From an uncultured Erysipelotrichaceae bacterium (GTDB lineage Bacteria > Bacillota_I > Bacilli_A > RF39 > UBA660): a DNA stretch of 11,232 nucleotides. The notes under the pieces were generated by a model. That model did no database searches. It had not been told where the DNA came from and saw only the letters and a program-made list of their open reading frames with translations. Every line of letters begins with the position of its first letter. The stretch's first letter is position 1. Below, in pieces: positions 1-7,501 of the stretch. Position numbers and translations under genes: made by a program. The DNA is taken from positions 1-11,232 of the forward strand of contig CACXFY010000015.1 in the NCBI GenBank assembly GCA_902767005.1, written 5' to 3'.

Positions 1-297
1 GGAACAGATGATAATCTAATGCAATTCCAATCAGCATACACCATTCACTATGCAGGAATTAAATATGCCCAAGAAAACAAATATAAAAGATATAATTTCT
101 ATGGTATTACTGGAGACTTTAGAAAAGAGAATCCATTATATGGACTATATCTATTCAAAAAGAGTTTTGGTGGAGTTGTATCAGAACTAATAGGAGAATT
201 TGATCTAATAGTATCTCCATTCTGGTATCACACTTATAATCTAGCTTTTAATACATATCATGGATTAAAGAATATAAAGAAGAAGATACATAAATAA
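1..297 (+). CDS. FemA/FemB/FemX-family peptidoglycan bridge aminoacyltransferase, C-terminal fragment
   Basis: Only the last 98 codons are in the window; the frame is open from base 1, so the gene starts upstream. The family transfers amino acids from aminoacyl-tRNA to the stem peptide of lipid II at the inner face of the membrane, building the interpeptide bridge. What shows it: the C-terminal GNAT-like signature, with YNFYGITGDF, then NPLYGLYLFKKSFGG and ELIGEFDL, matches the end of FemABX proteins, where the GI-G...FK-GFGG...GEFD pattern is typical. The tail is lysine-rich (KNIKKKIHK). It is the only rightward gene and converges on the DUF285 gene. The stop is TAA at 295-297, followed 17 bases later by a shared hairpin terminator. 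Which bridge residue is added, and whether it is FemX, FemA or MurM, cannot be told from this end. Confidence 0.85.
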   Translation, partial: GTDDNLMQFQSAYTIHYAGIKYAQENKYKRYNFYGITGDFRKENPLYGLYLFKKSFGGVVSELIGEFDLIVSPFWYHTYNLAFNTYHGLKNIKKKIHK

Positions 298-314
298 AAA
301 AGTATTCATAAAAC

Positions 315-342
315 AAAAAAAGTAACATAAGTTACTTTTTTT
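315..342. terminator. Bidirectional intrinsic terminator between convergent genes
   Basis: There is a perfect 12-bp inverted repeat, AAAAAAAGTAAC (315-326) and GTTACTTTTTTT (331-342), with an ATAA loop. It reads as a hairpin followed by a T-tract on both strands, so it can end the FemAB transcript rightward and the DUF285 transcript leftward. The last two bases overlap the TAA stop of the leftward gene (341-343). Confidence 0.85.
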
Positions 343-1891
343 ATGTCTTAATAAGTACATTACTAGTAGTTAAAGAACTATTACCACTATTATTAATTAT
401 CCAGCTCTGAGCAGCAGCATCTTTAACATATATTTTTTTAGTTGTAGTCATACAATAAAATATGTCGAAATAACTTATCACATTACTAAAATCAAATGTT
501 GACAAATCTAGAATAAGATTATTATTATTCAAACCAGTAAAAGAAAACATATAACTCATATCAGTTACATTACTTGTATCAAATTTATCTCCTAAATCCA
601 AGGTAAAGACTGTACTACTAAAGCCTGTTCCATAAAACATATCACTCATATTAGTTACTTTACTTGTATCAAATATATCTCCTAAATCCAAGGTAAAGTC
701 TGTACTACTATGGCCTGTTCCATCAAACATATAACTCATATCAGTTACATTACTTGTATCAAATTTATCTCCTAAATTCAAGGTAAAGTCTGTACTACTA
801 AAGCCTGTATCAGAAAACATACGCTTCATATCAGTTACATTACTTGTATCAAATTTATCTCCTAAATCCAAGGTAAAGACTGTACTACTATTGCCTGTTT
901 CATCAAACATATAACTCATATTAGTTACTTTATTTGTATCAAATTTATCTCCTAAATCCAAGGTAAAGTCTGTACTACTAAAGCCTGTTGCATGAAACAT
1001 ATAACTCATATCAGTTACATTACTTGTATCAAATTTATCTCCTAAATCTAAAGTGAAAGTTGAGCTGTCATAACCTGTATAAAAGAACATATAACTCATA
1101 TAAGTTACTTTACTTGTATCAAATTTATCTCCTAAATCCAAGGTAAAGACTGTACTACTATAGCCTGTTCCATCAAACATAAAACTCATATTAGTTACTT
1201 TACTTGTATCAAATTTATCTCCTAAATCCAAGGTAAAGACTGTACTACTATAGCCTGTTGCAAGAAACATACCACCCATATTAGTTACATTGCTGGTATC
1301 AAATTTATCTCCTAAATCCAAGGTAAAGACTGTACTATTATTGCCTGTTGTATAGAACATATAACTCATATCAGTTACTCTTGATGTATCTAATTTATCT
1401 ATACCAGTTATAGAATCTACACCTTTTAAATTATAAAATAAACAACTACTATCCTCATTGGCATACAAATGTCCATTCCCTTGGATGTATAGATCATACA
1501 TAGTATTATCATCACTGTTTTGTGTAACATAAGCCATTACATTACCAGTTTGACTTACTCCTATATCCCAAGACTCAATTATATTATTTGGAGGATTAAT
1601 CTGATCATCTAAAGTAATAGTTTTTATTTTTTCTCTATAAGTGTCACTTCTAAATGCTGTTCTATCATCTGATGAGGTTGCTTTTATAATTGGTTCCTGT
1701 ATTTTCTTAACTGTTATGTCCCCTGATATATTCAAATTAGTAAATAATGCAGAATAGCCTATTCCAATAAATAAGAACATAGCTAAAAAGACGTTTGTTA
1801 TTATGAAACGTTTTCTTTTATTAGTAAGTTGTCTTCTTCTATTCTTACTCATACTATAATTATATATGATTTTAAAATAATTACTAGACAT
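341..1891 (-). CDS. BspA-type (DUF285) repeat surface protein with N-terminal membrane anchor
   Basis: The 516-residue frame has these parts in order: a basic N-terminus (KNRRRQLTNKRKR), one hydrophobic segment at about residues 29-50, and a 'GYSALFTNLNISGDITV' stretch of a kind common just after the signal or anchor in such proteins. A non-repeat domain follows (about 60-167). Then come ten DUF285 units (168-466) with the DTSNVT-M-MF and FTLDLGDKF motifs, and a cap ending in IYVKDAAAQSWI. DUF285 units form solenoid-like repeats and are typical of secreted or surface proteins of host-associated bacteria, where adhesion is often proposed; the partner here is unknown. There is no LPXTG motif, so anchoring is probably by the N-terminal helix unless it is cleaved. 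Start uncertain: ATG 1891 has only a weak GACGGA upstream, while ATG 1852 (MSKNRRRQ, 503 aa) gives a more typical signal-anchor start but lacks a visible ribosome binding site. Confidence 0.88.
   Translation of the reverse strand: MSSNYFKIIYNYSMSKNRRRQLTNKRKRFIITNVFLAMFLFIGIGYSALFTNLNISGDITVKKIQEPIIKATSSDDRTAFRSDTYREKIKTITLDDQINPPNNIIESWDIGVSQTGNVMAYVTQNSDDNTMYDLYIQGNGHLYANEDSSCLFYNLKGVDSITGIDKLDTSRVTDMSYMFYTTGNNSTVFTLDLGDKFDTSNVTNMGGMFLATGYSSTVFTLDLGDKFDTSKVTNMSFMFDGTGYSSTVFTLDLGDKFDTSKVTYMSYMFFYTGYDSSTFTLDLGDKFDTSNVTDMSYMFHATGFSSTDFTLDLGDKFDTNKVTNMSYMFDETGNSSTVFTLDLGDKFDTSNVTDMKRMFSDTGFSSTDFTLNLGDKFDTSNVTDMSYMFDGTGHSSTDFTLDLGDIFDTSKVTNMSDMFYGTGFSSTVFTLDLGDKFDTSNVTDMSYMFSFTGLNNNNLILDLSTFDFSNVISYFDIFYCMTTTKKIYVKDAAAQSWIINNSGNSSLTTSNVLIKT
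494..1390 (-). repeat. Ten tandem in-frame DUF285 units of 90 bp (last one 87 bp)
   Basis: The units have an exact 90-base period: the word tacttgtatc or a close variant recurs at 571, 661, 751, 841, 931, 1021, 1111, 1201 and 1291. Each encodes 30 residues, from DTSNVT to LGDKF; the tenth has 29. The 30-residue length is longer than the roughly 25-residue unit usual for BspA-like DUF285 repeats, because of an inserted TG-(Y/F/N)SSTVFT stretch. Most units are nearly identical in DNA. The fourth in reading order (1031-1120) differs at many silent positions. Confidence 0.92.
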
Positions 1892-1911
1892 ATTCCGTCA
1901 TATATTGTCAA
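1883..1911 (-). promoter_or_regulatory. Possible promoter of the DUF285 gene
   Basis: A perfect -35 TTGACA lies on the minus strand at 1906-1911, directly after the murJ terminator. No clear -10 is present at 17 bp; the nearest candidates are TCTAGT, CTAGTA or TAGTAA at 17-19 bp (1881-1888). If used, transcription would begin inside the first 13 codons of the longest frame and favour the ATG at 1852. The exact -10 is a guess. Confidence 0.35.
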
Positions 1912-1916
1912 TTTAC

Positions 1917-1944
1917 AAGAAAAACAACTAATTGTTAGTTGTTT
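1917..1944 (-). terminator. Intrinsic terminator of the murJ-like gene
   Basis: A 10-bp inverted repeat lies at 1922-1931 and 1935-1944 (AAACAACTAA/TTAGTTGTTT) with a 3-base loop, followed on the minus strand by TTTTTCTT. The TAA stop of the flippase gene (1935-1937) is inside the hairpin. It has few G/C pairs, so its strength is uncertain. Confidence 0.65.
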
Positions 1945-3590
1945 CGTTTTATTTTGATAAATTTATTAATTCTATCCCCAAATATATCTTTAATAGTCTT
2001 AGTCTTATATGTAATACCAAAGTATATAATCATACCAATTATTGCATATACACCTATTATTACTATATTAAACACTCTATTCATAGTATAAGTAGGAATT
2101 ATTAATGATAATAAAACTAACCCACAACTCATAAGTATTGTAGAGAAAACTATATTAACAATATTTTTACTATTTTCTTCAAAACTAATATCATATTTCT
2201 TCTTTAATACTATTATACATATAGTAATAGATACTAAATAACCCAATATACTAGCCGTAATTACTCCATAATATGGTGGTAAACCCAATTTATAAAAAGC
2301 ACTAATCAAACTAGTATTTAATAATATTTTAAGTAGTAATCCACTAATCAAACTAATAAACACTACCTTATAATCTTTAAGTGTTTGCATTATAGATACC
2401 ATAGCAGTAAATATACCTACTAATAATCCAGCAAATATATAATATGCAAGTACACTTGGTCCATATATACTATCCCCATAAAATAATATCCAAATACTCT
2501 TACTCAAAAAACTAATTCCAACAGCCATTGGTACCATTAAATATAATAATACCCCAATAGCTTGATTAATTTTCTTATTTATATCTTTTTGATCTTTCTC
2601 AACTACACTCTTAGTAAGATTAGGAATAAGACTAACTATAACACCACTACTTATTGCTAGTAATATCATATTAAACTTATTACTCCAAGTAGATAACATA
2701 CTAAATACTACTTCTGCATCATCTATATTAAAACTAGCTATCGAAACAAGTCCTTTTACTACAGTAACCATATCTACATAATTATATAAAGACTTAAAAA
2801 TATCAATCATAATAAATGGTAATGCATAAATTACTATTTTCTTTATAATTACACTATCTTTAACTATAGGTTCATTTACTTTAATTATACTTTGATTAAA
2901 TTTCCTCTTATTCTTAAATCTCTTAATAGCTAAGTATAAATAAGCTCCTATTGCTCCCAAAGTAGCACCAAATAAAGCCATTCCAGTAGCGCTAGCAATA
3001 TTCATATTAAATGATTTAAGTACAAAATAACTACCAAATATTATTACACTTACTCTAATTATTTGCTCAATAACTTGTGATATACTTGGTGGGCTAAATA
3101 ACCTATGTCCTTCAAAATAACCTCTATATATACTAAGAACTGGTACTATAAGTATAGCTGTACTTATTACTCTAATAACAAAAGTAACATCTGCTAAAGT
3201 ATTACCTCCTGTAATGTTACCAAGTATGCTCTTCGCAATCAATGGTGCACAAATCATAAGTATTATAAAAGACACAAGGCCAAGTATAAAAGCAATACTC
3301 TTACCTAAGAAAAAAGCTCTTTTCTTCGCTTTCATATAACCAAGTGTCTGATATTCACTAATTACTTTACTAATTGCTAGTGGAATACCAGCTGTAGACA
3401 ATGACATAAATACTAAATATATAGTATATGCATATCCATATAAAGCTCCACCTTCATCTCCAATAATAGCATGAAAAGGAATAACATATAATATACCTAG
3501 TATTTTCGCAATTACTATACCTAAAGTAGTAATAAAAGCCCCTTTAACAAAACTAGATTTATACATAGTTTTATCTTTCTTCTTTTTCAT
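1935..3590 (-). CDS. murJ: MurJ/YtgP-type lipid II flippase (MOP superfamily, SpoVB-like)
   Basis: This 551-residue polytopic membrane protein shows about 14 hydrophobic segments, as expected of MurJ-type MOP exporters. Such proteins flip the undecaprenyl-linked peptidoglycan precursor lipid II to the outer face of the membrane. The N-terminal half closely follows the Bacillus YtgP pattern: a first helix with LG-(Y)-IPF, then GGALYGYAYT, ISKVISEY, VIRVISTAILIVPVLSIYRGYFEGH and ISQVIEQIIR. That favours MurJ/YtgP over a capsule or teichoic acid exporter, although SpoVB paralogues look alike and cannot be excluded. Start chosen at ATG 3590: AAGGTGG lies 5 bases upstream. The longer GTG frame to 3599 would place its start codon inside this ribosome binding site. 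It is transcribed alone between the fic and DUF285 units, each with its own terminator. Confidence 0.85.
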   Translation of the reverse strand: MKKKKDKTMYKSSFVKGAFITTLGIVIAKILGILYVIPFHAIIGDEGGALYGYAYTIYLVFMSLSTAGIPLAISKVISEYQTLGYMKAKKRAFFLGKSIAFILGLVSFIILMICAPLIAKSILGNITGGNTLADVTFVIRVISTAILIVPVLSIYRGYFEGHRLFSPPSISQVIEQIIRVSVIIFGSYFVLKSFNMNIASATGMALFGATLGAIGAYLYLAIKRFKNKRKFNQSIIKVNEPIVKDSVIIKKIVIYALPFIMIDIFKSLYNYVDMVTVVKGLVSIASFNIDDAEVVFSMLSTWSNKFNMILLAISSGVIVSLIPNLTKSVVEKDQKDINKKINQAIGVLLYLMVPMAVGISFLSKSIWILFYGDSIYGPSVLAYYIFAGLLVGIFTAMVSIMQTLKDYKVVFISLISGLLLKILLNTSLISAFYKLGLPPYYGVITASILGYLVSITICIIVLKKKYDISFEENSKNIVNIVFSTILMSCGLVLLSLIIPTYTMNRVFNIVIIGVYAIIGMIIYFGITYKTKTIKDIFGDRINKFIKIKRNN

Positions 3591-3607
3591 ATCTTCCACC
3601 TTAACTA

Positions 3608-3636
3608 ATTATAACATAATAAGATATAAATAAAAA
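3608..3636 (-). promoter_or_regulatory. Sigma-A-type promoter of the murJ-like gene
   Basis: The -10 TATAAT (3608-3613) is preceded by TGT, giving an extended -10. The -35 position at a 17-bp spacing (3631-3636, TTTTTA) is weak and lies inside the T-tract of the fic terminator. The predicted start near 3601 leaves a very short leader of about 10 bases before ATG 3590. Confidence 0.5.
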
Positions 3637-3659
3637 AGAAGTAGAATAACTACCTCTTT
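3632..3659 (-). terminator. Intrinsic terminator of the fic gene
   Basis: The arms at 3635-3644 and 3650-3659 pair over 10 bp with one G-T wobble (minus-strand core GAGGTAG/CTACTTC), with a 5-base loop and then TTTTTT. The TAG stop of fic (3650-3652) is at the inner end of the first arm. Confidence 0.8.
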
Positions 3660-4567
3660 AATTTTTGTTTTGCCTTTTCTTTTTCTATTACTTCTTGATG
3701 TTCTTTTCTTAATCTATCATTTATATCTAATTCTAATATAGAATCACATATTTTATAACGATAAAAAGCTTTTATATCTGAAAAATCAGCATCTTCACCA
3801 TTTGCTTTATTCATAGCTTGATGATATTCAGTTCTTTCATTAGCTTTAATATAAATTGGTGGAAGACCTCCATCTTCAAGTAATTTATTAATAAAAGCAC
3901 GAACTGTACGACCATTACCATCTCCAAAAGGATGAATTTTAATTAAAGCACATTTTAATTCAACTACTTGATCTAAATAATCTAACATCATATCAACATC
4001 GCTAGATTCTTTAACTTCTTTACTATAATCATGTAACCAATCAATTCTAGGACTTAACTTATATAATTCAGTTTGAATCATAGAATAATCACATAATCCA
4101 ACTTTACTACCTATTAAATATACATCTTGGTTTCTATATGTACCACCATACTCTGGGAAAGCAGCATGACTAAATAATTGTCTATGTAAATCTTTTAATG
4201 TATATACACTAAAGTATTTCTCACATTCATCACTATGTAAATATTCATACATATCAGCAAGACCTAATACTTCTTCATGACCATGTATATCTTCATCATT
4301 TACTCCCTCTATTTTACTTTCATTTAAAACATATTTCTTTATAAAATTTTTCTTCATAGCATCAAATTCAATTTCACCAGGTTTTAACTCATAATACATT
4401 CTAATTAACTTAGTAGGAATAACAGCGTCATCATCATATAAACTCTTATTTCTTTTTCTGTATCTATAAGCTAAAAAAGCTTCTTGAATCATAAATGGTA
4501 CATCTAATTTATTTAACTCAAGTAAGTGTAATAGATATTTTTTTTCAATAATCTTATCCTCACTCAT
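3650..4567 (-). CDS. Fic-domain protein (probable AMPylating or related nucleotidyl transferase, self-inhibited)
   Basis: This is a 305-residue soluble protein. The complete Fic signature HPFGDGNGRTVR is at residues 212-223, with the catalytic His212 and the Asp/Asn/Gly/Arg that bind phosphates and metal. Active Fic proteins with this motif usually transfer AMP from ATP to a hydroxyl of a target protein. An N-terminal NESKIEG (82-88) resembles the (S/T)xxxE(G/N) inhibitory helix of class II Fic proteins, whose Glu (here Glu87) blocks ATP binding. The first residue of that motif deviates (Glu instead of Ser/Thr). GGTYRNQDV (141-149) fits the conserved Fic-domain segment ahead of the active site. 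Start chosen at ATG 4567: a GGGGGGA tract (4574-4580) sits 7 bases upstream. A longer frame to 4636 runs through the promoter and is not credible. It is monocistronic with its own promoter and terminator, and no antitoxin-like partner is adjacent. The target is unknown. Confidence 0.9.
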   Translation of the reverse strand: MSEDKIIEKKYLLHLLELNKLDVPFMIQEAFLAYRYRKRNKSLYDDDAVIPTKLIRMYYELKPGEIEFDAMKKNFIKKYVLNESKIEGVNDEDIHGHEEVLGLADMYEYLHSDECEKYFSVYTLKDLHRQLFSHAAFPEYGGTYRNQDVYLIGSKVGLCDYSMIQTELYKLSPRIDWLHDYSKEVKESSDVDMMLDYLDQVVELKCALIKIHPFGDGNGRTVRAFINKLLEDGGLPPIYIKANERTEYHQAMNKANGEDADFSDIKAFYRYKICDSILELDINDRLRKEHQEVIEKEKAKQKLKR

Positions 4568-4592
4568 AACCATTCCCCCCAATGTGTAGCTA

Positions 4593-4621
4593 ATTATACC
4601 ATAAATCGAACAAAAAGTCAA
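4593..4621 (-). promoter_or_regulatory. Strong sigma-A promoter of the fic gene
   Basis: -35 TTGACT (4616-4621), a 17-bp spacer and -10 TATAAT (4593-4598), preceded by TGG (extended -10). The predicted transcript start is near 4586, leaving a leader of about 20 bases to ATG 4567. The first base of the -35 box is the last base of the leuS terminator T-tract. Confidence 0.82.
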
Positions 4622-4645
4622 AAAAACAAGAGACAAAAGTCTCTT
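4621..4645 (-). terminator. Intrinsic terminator of the leuS operon
   Basis: The 7-bp stem AAGAGAC/GTCTCTT (4628-4634 and 4639-4645) has a 4-base loop and is followed on the minus strand by G and then a T run. The TAA stop of leuS (4644-4646) forms the base of the stem. Confidence 0.85.
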
Positions 4646-7061
4646 ATTTTACCACTATATTAACTATTTTTCCTTTGATTACTATTACTTTTACAACTTC
4701 TTTTCCATCCATATGCCTTTTAACATTATCTTCATTCATTGCCTTTTCTTTAATTGAATCTTCATCTTCATCAACAGCTATTTTAATAGTTGCACGTACT
4801 TTTCCATTTACTTGTACACCTATTTCAACTTCATTATCTACTGTTTTGGCTTCATCATATTCAGGCCAACTACCTTCACATATTGGCTTATTACCAATAC
4901 TTTCATTTAATTCTTCTGTAATATGTGGACACATTGGATTAAGTAATGTTAATAATAATGCATAATCATCCTTTGTAATAGTATCTTTTTCATCATAGCT
5001 ATTAGCAAGTATCATCATTTGCGATACAGCTGTATTATAACTAATATTTAAAATATCATTAGTAACCTTCTTAATAGTCTTATTTTGAATTACTTCTAAG
5101 TCTTTACTATATCCAGTCTTGTCACTAACTTTATCTTTTAATCTCATTACTTTATCAATAAATCGTTTACATCCTCTTAAACTATCAGTATTCCAAGGAG
5201 CATCCATTTGATAATCACCCATAAACATTTCATATAAACGTAATGTATCTGCTCCATACTCATTTACAATATCATCTGGATTAATTACATTTCCTTTAGA
5301 TTTAGACATTTTTTCATTATTAGAACCCAATACCATTCCATGAGAAACTCTTGTCCAAATCATTTCCTTCTTAGGAACTAATCCAATGTTATATAAGAAT
5401 TGTACCCAGAAACGAGCATATAATAAGTGTCTTGCGGTATGTTCCATTCCACCATTATACCAATCTACTCTATTCCAATATTTCATAGCATCCATACTAG
5501 CAAAAGCTTTATCATTATGAGCATCCATAAATCTTAAGAAATACCAAGAACTTCCTGCCCAGTTAGGCATTGTATCTGTCTCTCTCTTAGCTTTTCCTCC
5601 ACATTTTGGACAAGTAGTATTTACCCAATCCTCTATTTTAGCAAGTGGGCTCTCTCCAGTATCAGTTGGTTCATATTCCGCAACATCTGGTAATAATAAA
5701 GGTAAATCTTCTTCCTTCATTGGTTGCCATCCACACTTTTCACAATAGATCATAGGAATTGGTTCTCCCCAGAATCTTTGACGAGAGAATATCCAATCAC
5801 GCATCTTGTAATTATTTACTCGCTTACCAATACCTTTTTCTTCCAACATATCAGATATCTTTTCTCTAGCTTCATCAACAACCATACCATTGAATTCTTC
5901 TGAATTAATCATTTTATAACCATGACCACCCATATAATCTTGTTTTTCAATAGCATGCTCTGAAATATCTCCACAGTCAATTACTTGAATTATCTCTAAG
6001 TTATGTTCTTTAGCATATTCAAAGTCTCTTTGATCATGACTAGGTACAGCCATAACAGCTCCAGTACCATAATCACCTAATACAAAGTCTCCTAAGAATA
6101 CAGGTACTTCTTTACCATTAACTGGATTAATAGCCTTAATACCTTTAATCATTACTCCAGTCTTACCTTTATTTAATTCAGTTCTATCCATTGCTGACTT
6201 CTTAGCAGTCTCTTTAATATAAGCTTCTACTTCTTTTCTATTTTTAACTCTTGGCATCAATTCTTTAATTAATTTTCCATCAGGAGCAATAACAAAGAAA
6301 GTAATACCATAAATAGTCTCTGGACAAGTAGTAAATACAGAGAATTTACCACCACCTACTATATCGACATCTAATTCTACTCCAGTAGATTTACCAATCC
6401 AATTAATTTGACCTAATTTAACTCTTTCAGCAAAGTTAGTATCATCTAATCCAGTAAGTAAATCTTCTGCATAATCACTCATTCTAAGCATCCATTGACT
6501 CTTCTCTTTTTGTTCAACTTGTGATCCACATCTCTCACATACTCCACCAGCAGCATCTTCATTAGAAAGTACTGTCTTACACTCAGGACACCAATTTACT
6601 GGAATAGTATCTTTATAAGCCATATCATGCTTATAAAATTGTAAGAATTGCCATTGTGTCCACTTATAATAATCTGGATCAGTAGTAGCAAACTCCCTAC
6701 TCCAATCAAAAGAAAAACCTAAAGATTGCATTTGAGCTTTAAAAGTCTTAATATTTTCTTTTACTGCTTCACTAGGATGAATATGATTCTTAATAGCATA
6801 TTGTTCAGCAGGAGCCCCAAAAGAATCCCATCCCATAGGATATAATACATTGAATCCTTGCATTCTCTTCATTCTAGCCATAGCATCCAAAGCAGTATAA
6901 CTTCTAACATGACCCACATGTAATCCTGAACCACTTGGATAAGGAAACTCTACTAATATATAGTAAGGATCTTTCTTCTTATCACCAGTAATTGCTTTAA
7001 AAGTATCATTATCTTCCCAATATTTTTGCCATTTCTTCTCTATATCTATAAAACTAGACAT
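4644..7061 (-). CDS. leuS: Leucine--tRNA ligase
   Basis: This 805-residue class Ia synthetase charges tRNA-Leu with leucine in the cytosol. Its size is normal for bacterial LeuRS. Motifs in order: HIGH-type PSGSGLHVGH (42-51); a CPEC...CERC zinc knuckle (158-178); the CP1 editing domain with the threonine-rich peptide FTTCPETIYG (243-252) and SHDQRD (341-346), whose last Asp matches the residue that anchors the amino group in editing; a second CEKC...CPKC set (440-487); TMPNWAGSSWY (497-507); KMSKS (584-588); and a C-terminal anticodon-binding and tail region with QVNGKVRATI. Odd point: Cys246 replaces the Arg normally found in TTRPDT. The discriminating Thr249 and Asp346 are present. The ATG at 7061 overlaps the upstream gene by 8 bp, suggesting translational coupling, with GAAGGG (7072-7077) about 10 bases upstream. 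The operon is under a leucine T-box. Confidence 0.98.
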   Translation of the reverse strand: MSSFIDIEKKWQKYWEDNDTFKAITGDKKKDPYYILVEFPYPSGSGLHVGHVRSYTALDAMARMKRMQGFNVLYPMGWDSFGAPAEQYAIKNHIHPSEAVKENIKTFKAQMQSLGFSFDWSREFATTDPDYYKWTQWQFLQFYKHDMAYKDTIPVNWCPECKTVLSNEDAAGGVCERCGSQVEQKEKSQWMLRMSDYAEDLLTGLDDTNFAERVKLGQINWIGKSTGVELDVDIVGGGKFSVFTTCPETIYGITFFVIAPDGKLIKELMPRVKNRKEVEAYIKETAKKSAMDRTELNKGKTGVMIKGIKAINPVNGKEVPVFLGDFVLGDYGTGAVMAVPSHDQRDFEYAKEHNLEIIQVIDCGDISEHAIEKQDYMGGHGYKMINSEEFNGMVVDEAREKISDMLEEKGIGKRVNNYKMRDWIFSRQRFWGEPIPMIYCEKCGWQPMKEEDLPLLLPDVAEYEPTDTGESPLAKIEDWVNTTCPKCGGKAKRETDTMPNWAGSSWYFLRFMDAHNDKAFASMDAMKYWNRVDWYNGGMEHTARHLLYARFWVQFLYNIGLVPKKEMIWTRVSHGMVLGSNNEKMSKSKGNVINPDDIVNEYGADTLRLYEMFMGDYQMDAPWNTDSLRGCKRFIDKVMRLKDKVSDKTGYSKDLEVIQNKTIKKVTNDILNISYNTAVSQMMILANSYDEKDTITKDDYALLLTLLNPMCPHITEELNESIGNKPICEGSWPEYDEAKTVDNEVEIGVQVNGKVRATIKIAVDEDEDSIKEKAMNEDNVKRHMDGKEVVKVIVIKGKIVNIVVK

Positions 7062-7428
7062 TCTTAATCATTCCCTTCTTTTTGTAAAATAAATAAACTA
7101 TATGATAACTAATTAATAATACTAATACAATAGATAATCCACCAACTAATATACGAATAATAAAGTTATCAAATAACATTATTAAACTACATATAATTGA
7201 TATATCCAAACTACTTGTAATAGCAACTATTTGTAATAACTGATTATAATTAACTTTCTCTAAATCAAGTCTATATCTTTTAACTAAATAGAGCACTTCC
7301 AATACTTCCTTATCTTTACTCTTTCTTCCTCTTTTACTCTTTCTTCTCTTAGCTGGAGTAACTATAAATATTTCATATACAATCAGTACAAGTATAAAAG
7401 ATAATATAAATAAAACTAACTCTTCCAT
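7054..7428 (-). CDS. Small membrane protein of unknown function, first gene of the leucine T-box operon
   Basis: I do not recognise the family with confidence. The 124 residues show one N-terminal helix (about 3-23), then a very basic segment (KRRKSKRGRKSK), which by the positive-inside rule should be cytoplasmic. A soluble stretch follows with VLYLVKRYRLDLEKVNYNQLLQI, and two further helices lie at about 68-86 and 90-112, ending in a KKKGMIKNV tail. Start chosen at ATG 7428: GGAGGA (7433-7438) is 4 bases upstream. The TTG start at 7440 of the longest frame would be within the leader's T-tract and ribosome binding site. The gene ends inside leuS (TAG 7054-7056, 8-bp overlap), so the two are co-transcribed and probably coupled. 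A tie to leucine or translation is inferred only from this shared control. Confidence 0.82.
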   Translation of the reverse strand: MEELVLFILSFILVLIVYEIFIVTPAKRRKSKRGRKSKDKEVLEVLYLVKRYRLDLEKVNYNQLLQIVAITSSLDISIICSLIMLFDNFIIRILVGGLSIVLVLLISYHIVYLFYKKKGMIKNV

Positions 7429-7438
7429 AAATTCCTCC

Positions 7439-7501
7439 AAAAAAAATATACTTAATCATAAGGACGATTTACTCGCGGTACCACCTTAATTCATAAGTAT
7501 A
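7439..7501 (-). terminator. Conditional terminator of the T-box leader
   Basis: The 8-bp stem TATACTTA/TAAGTATA (arms 7494-7501 and 7447-7454) is extended by an inner TAAGG/CCTTA pairing that competes with the antiterminator. It is followed at once by eight T residues (7439-7446) and then the GGAGG site of the first gene. Confidence 0.85.

Noticed and set aside
494..1390. Regularly spaced repeats that could be taken for a CRISPR array
   Set aside because: The 90-base units are contiguous, in frame and coding throughout for DUF285 motifs. There are no unique spacers of uniform length and no cas genes nearby.
4568..4636. Hydrophobic N-terminal extension (MSLVFLTFCSIYGIISYTLGG) on the Fic protein, suggesting a signal peptide
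   Set aside because: It would be encoded by the consensus promoter and the ribosome binding site itself, and it starts inside the leuS terminator. The ATG at 4567 is correctly spaced from the GGGGGGA tract.
4675..4965. Open frame of 96 codons on the plus strand
   Set aside because: It is antisense to the well-conserved C-terminal region of leuS, has no ribosome binding site, and its Ser/Thr-rich composition is what the reverse of this coding region would give.
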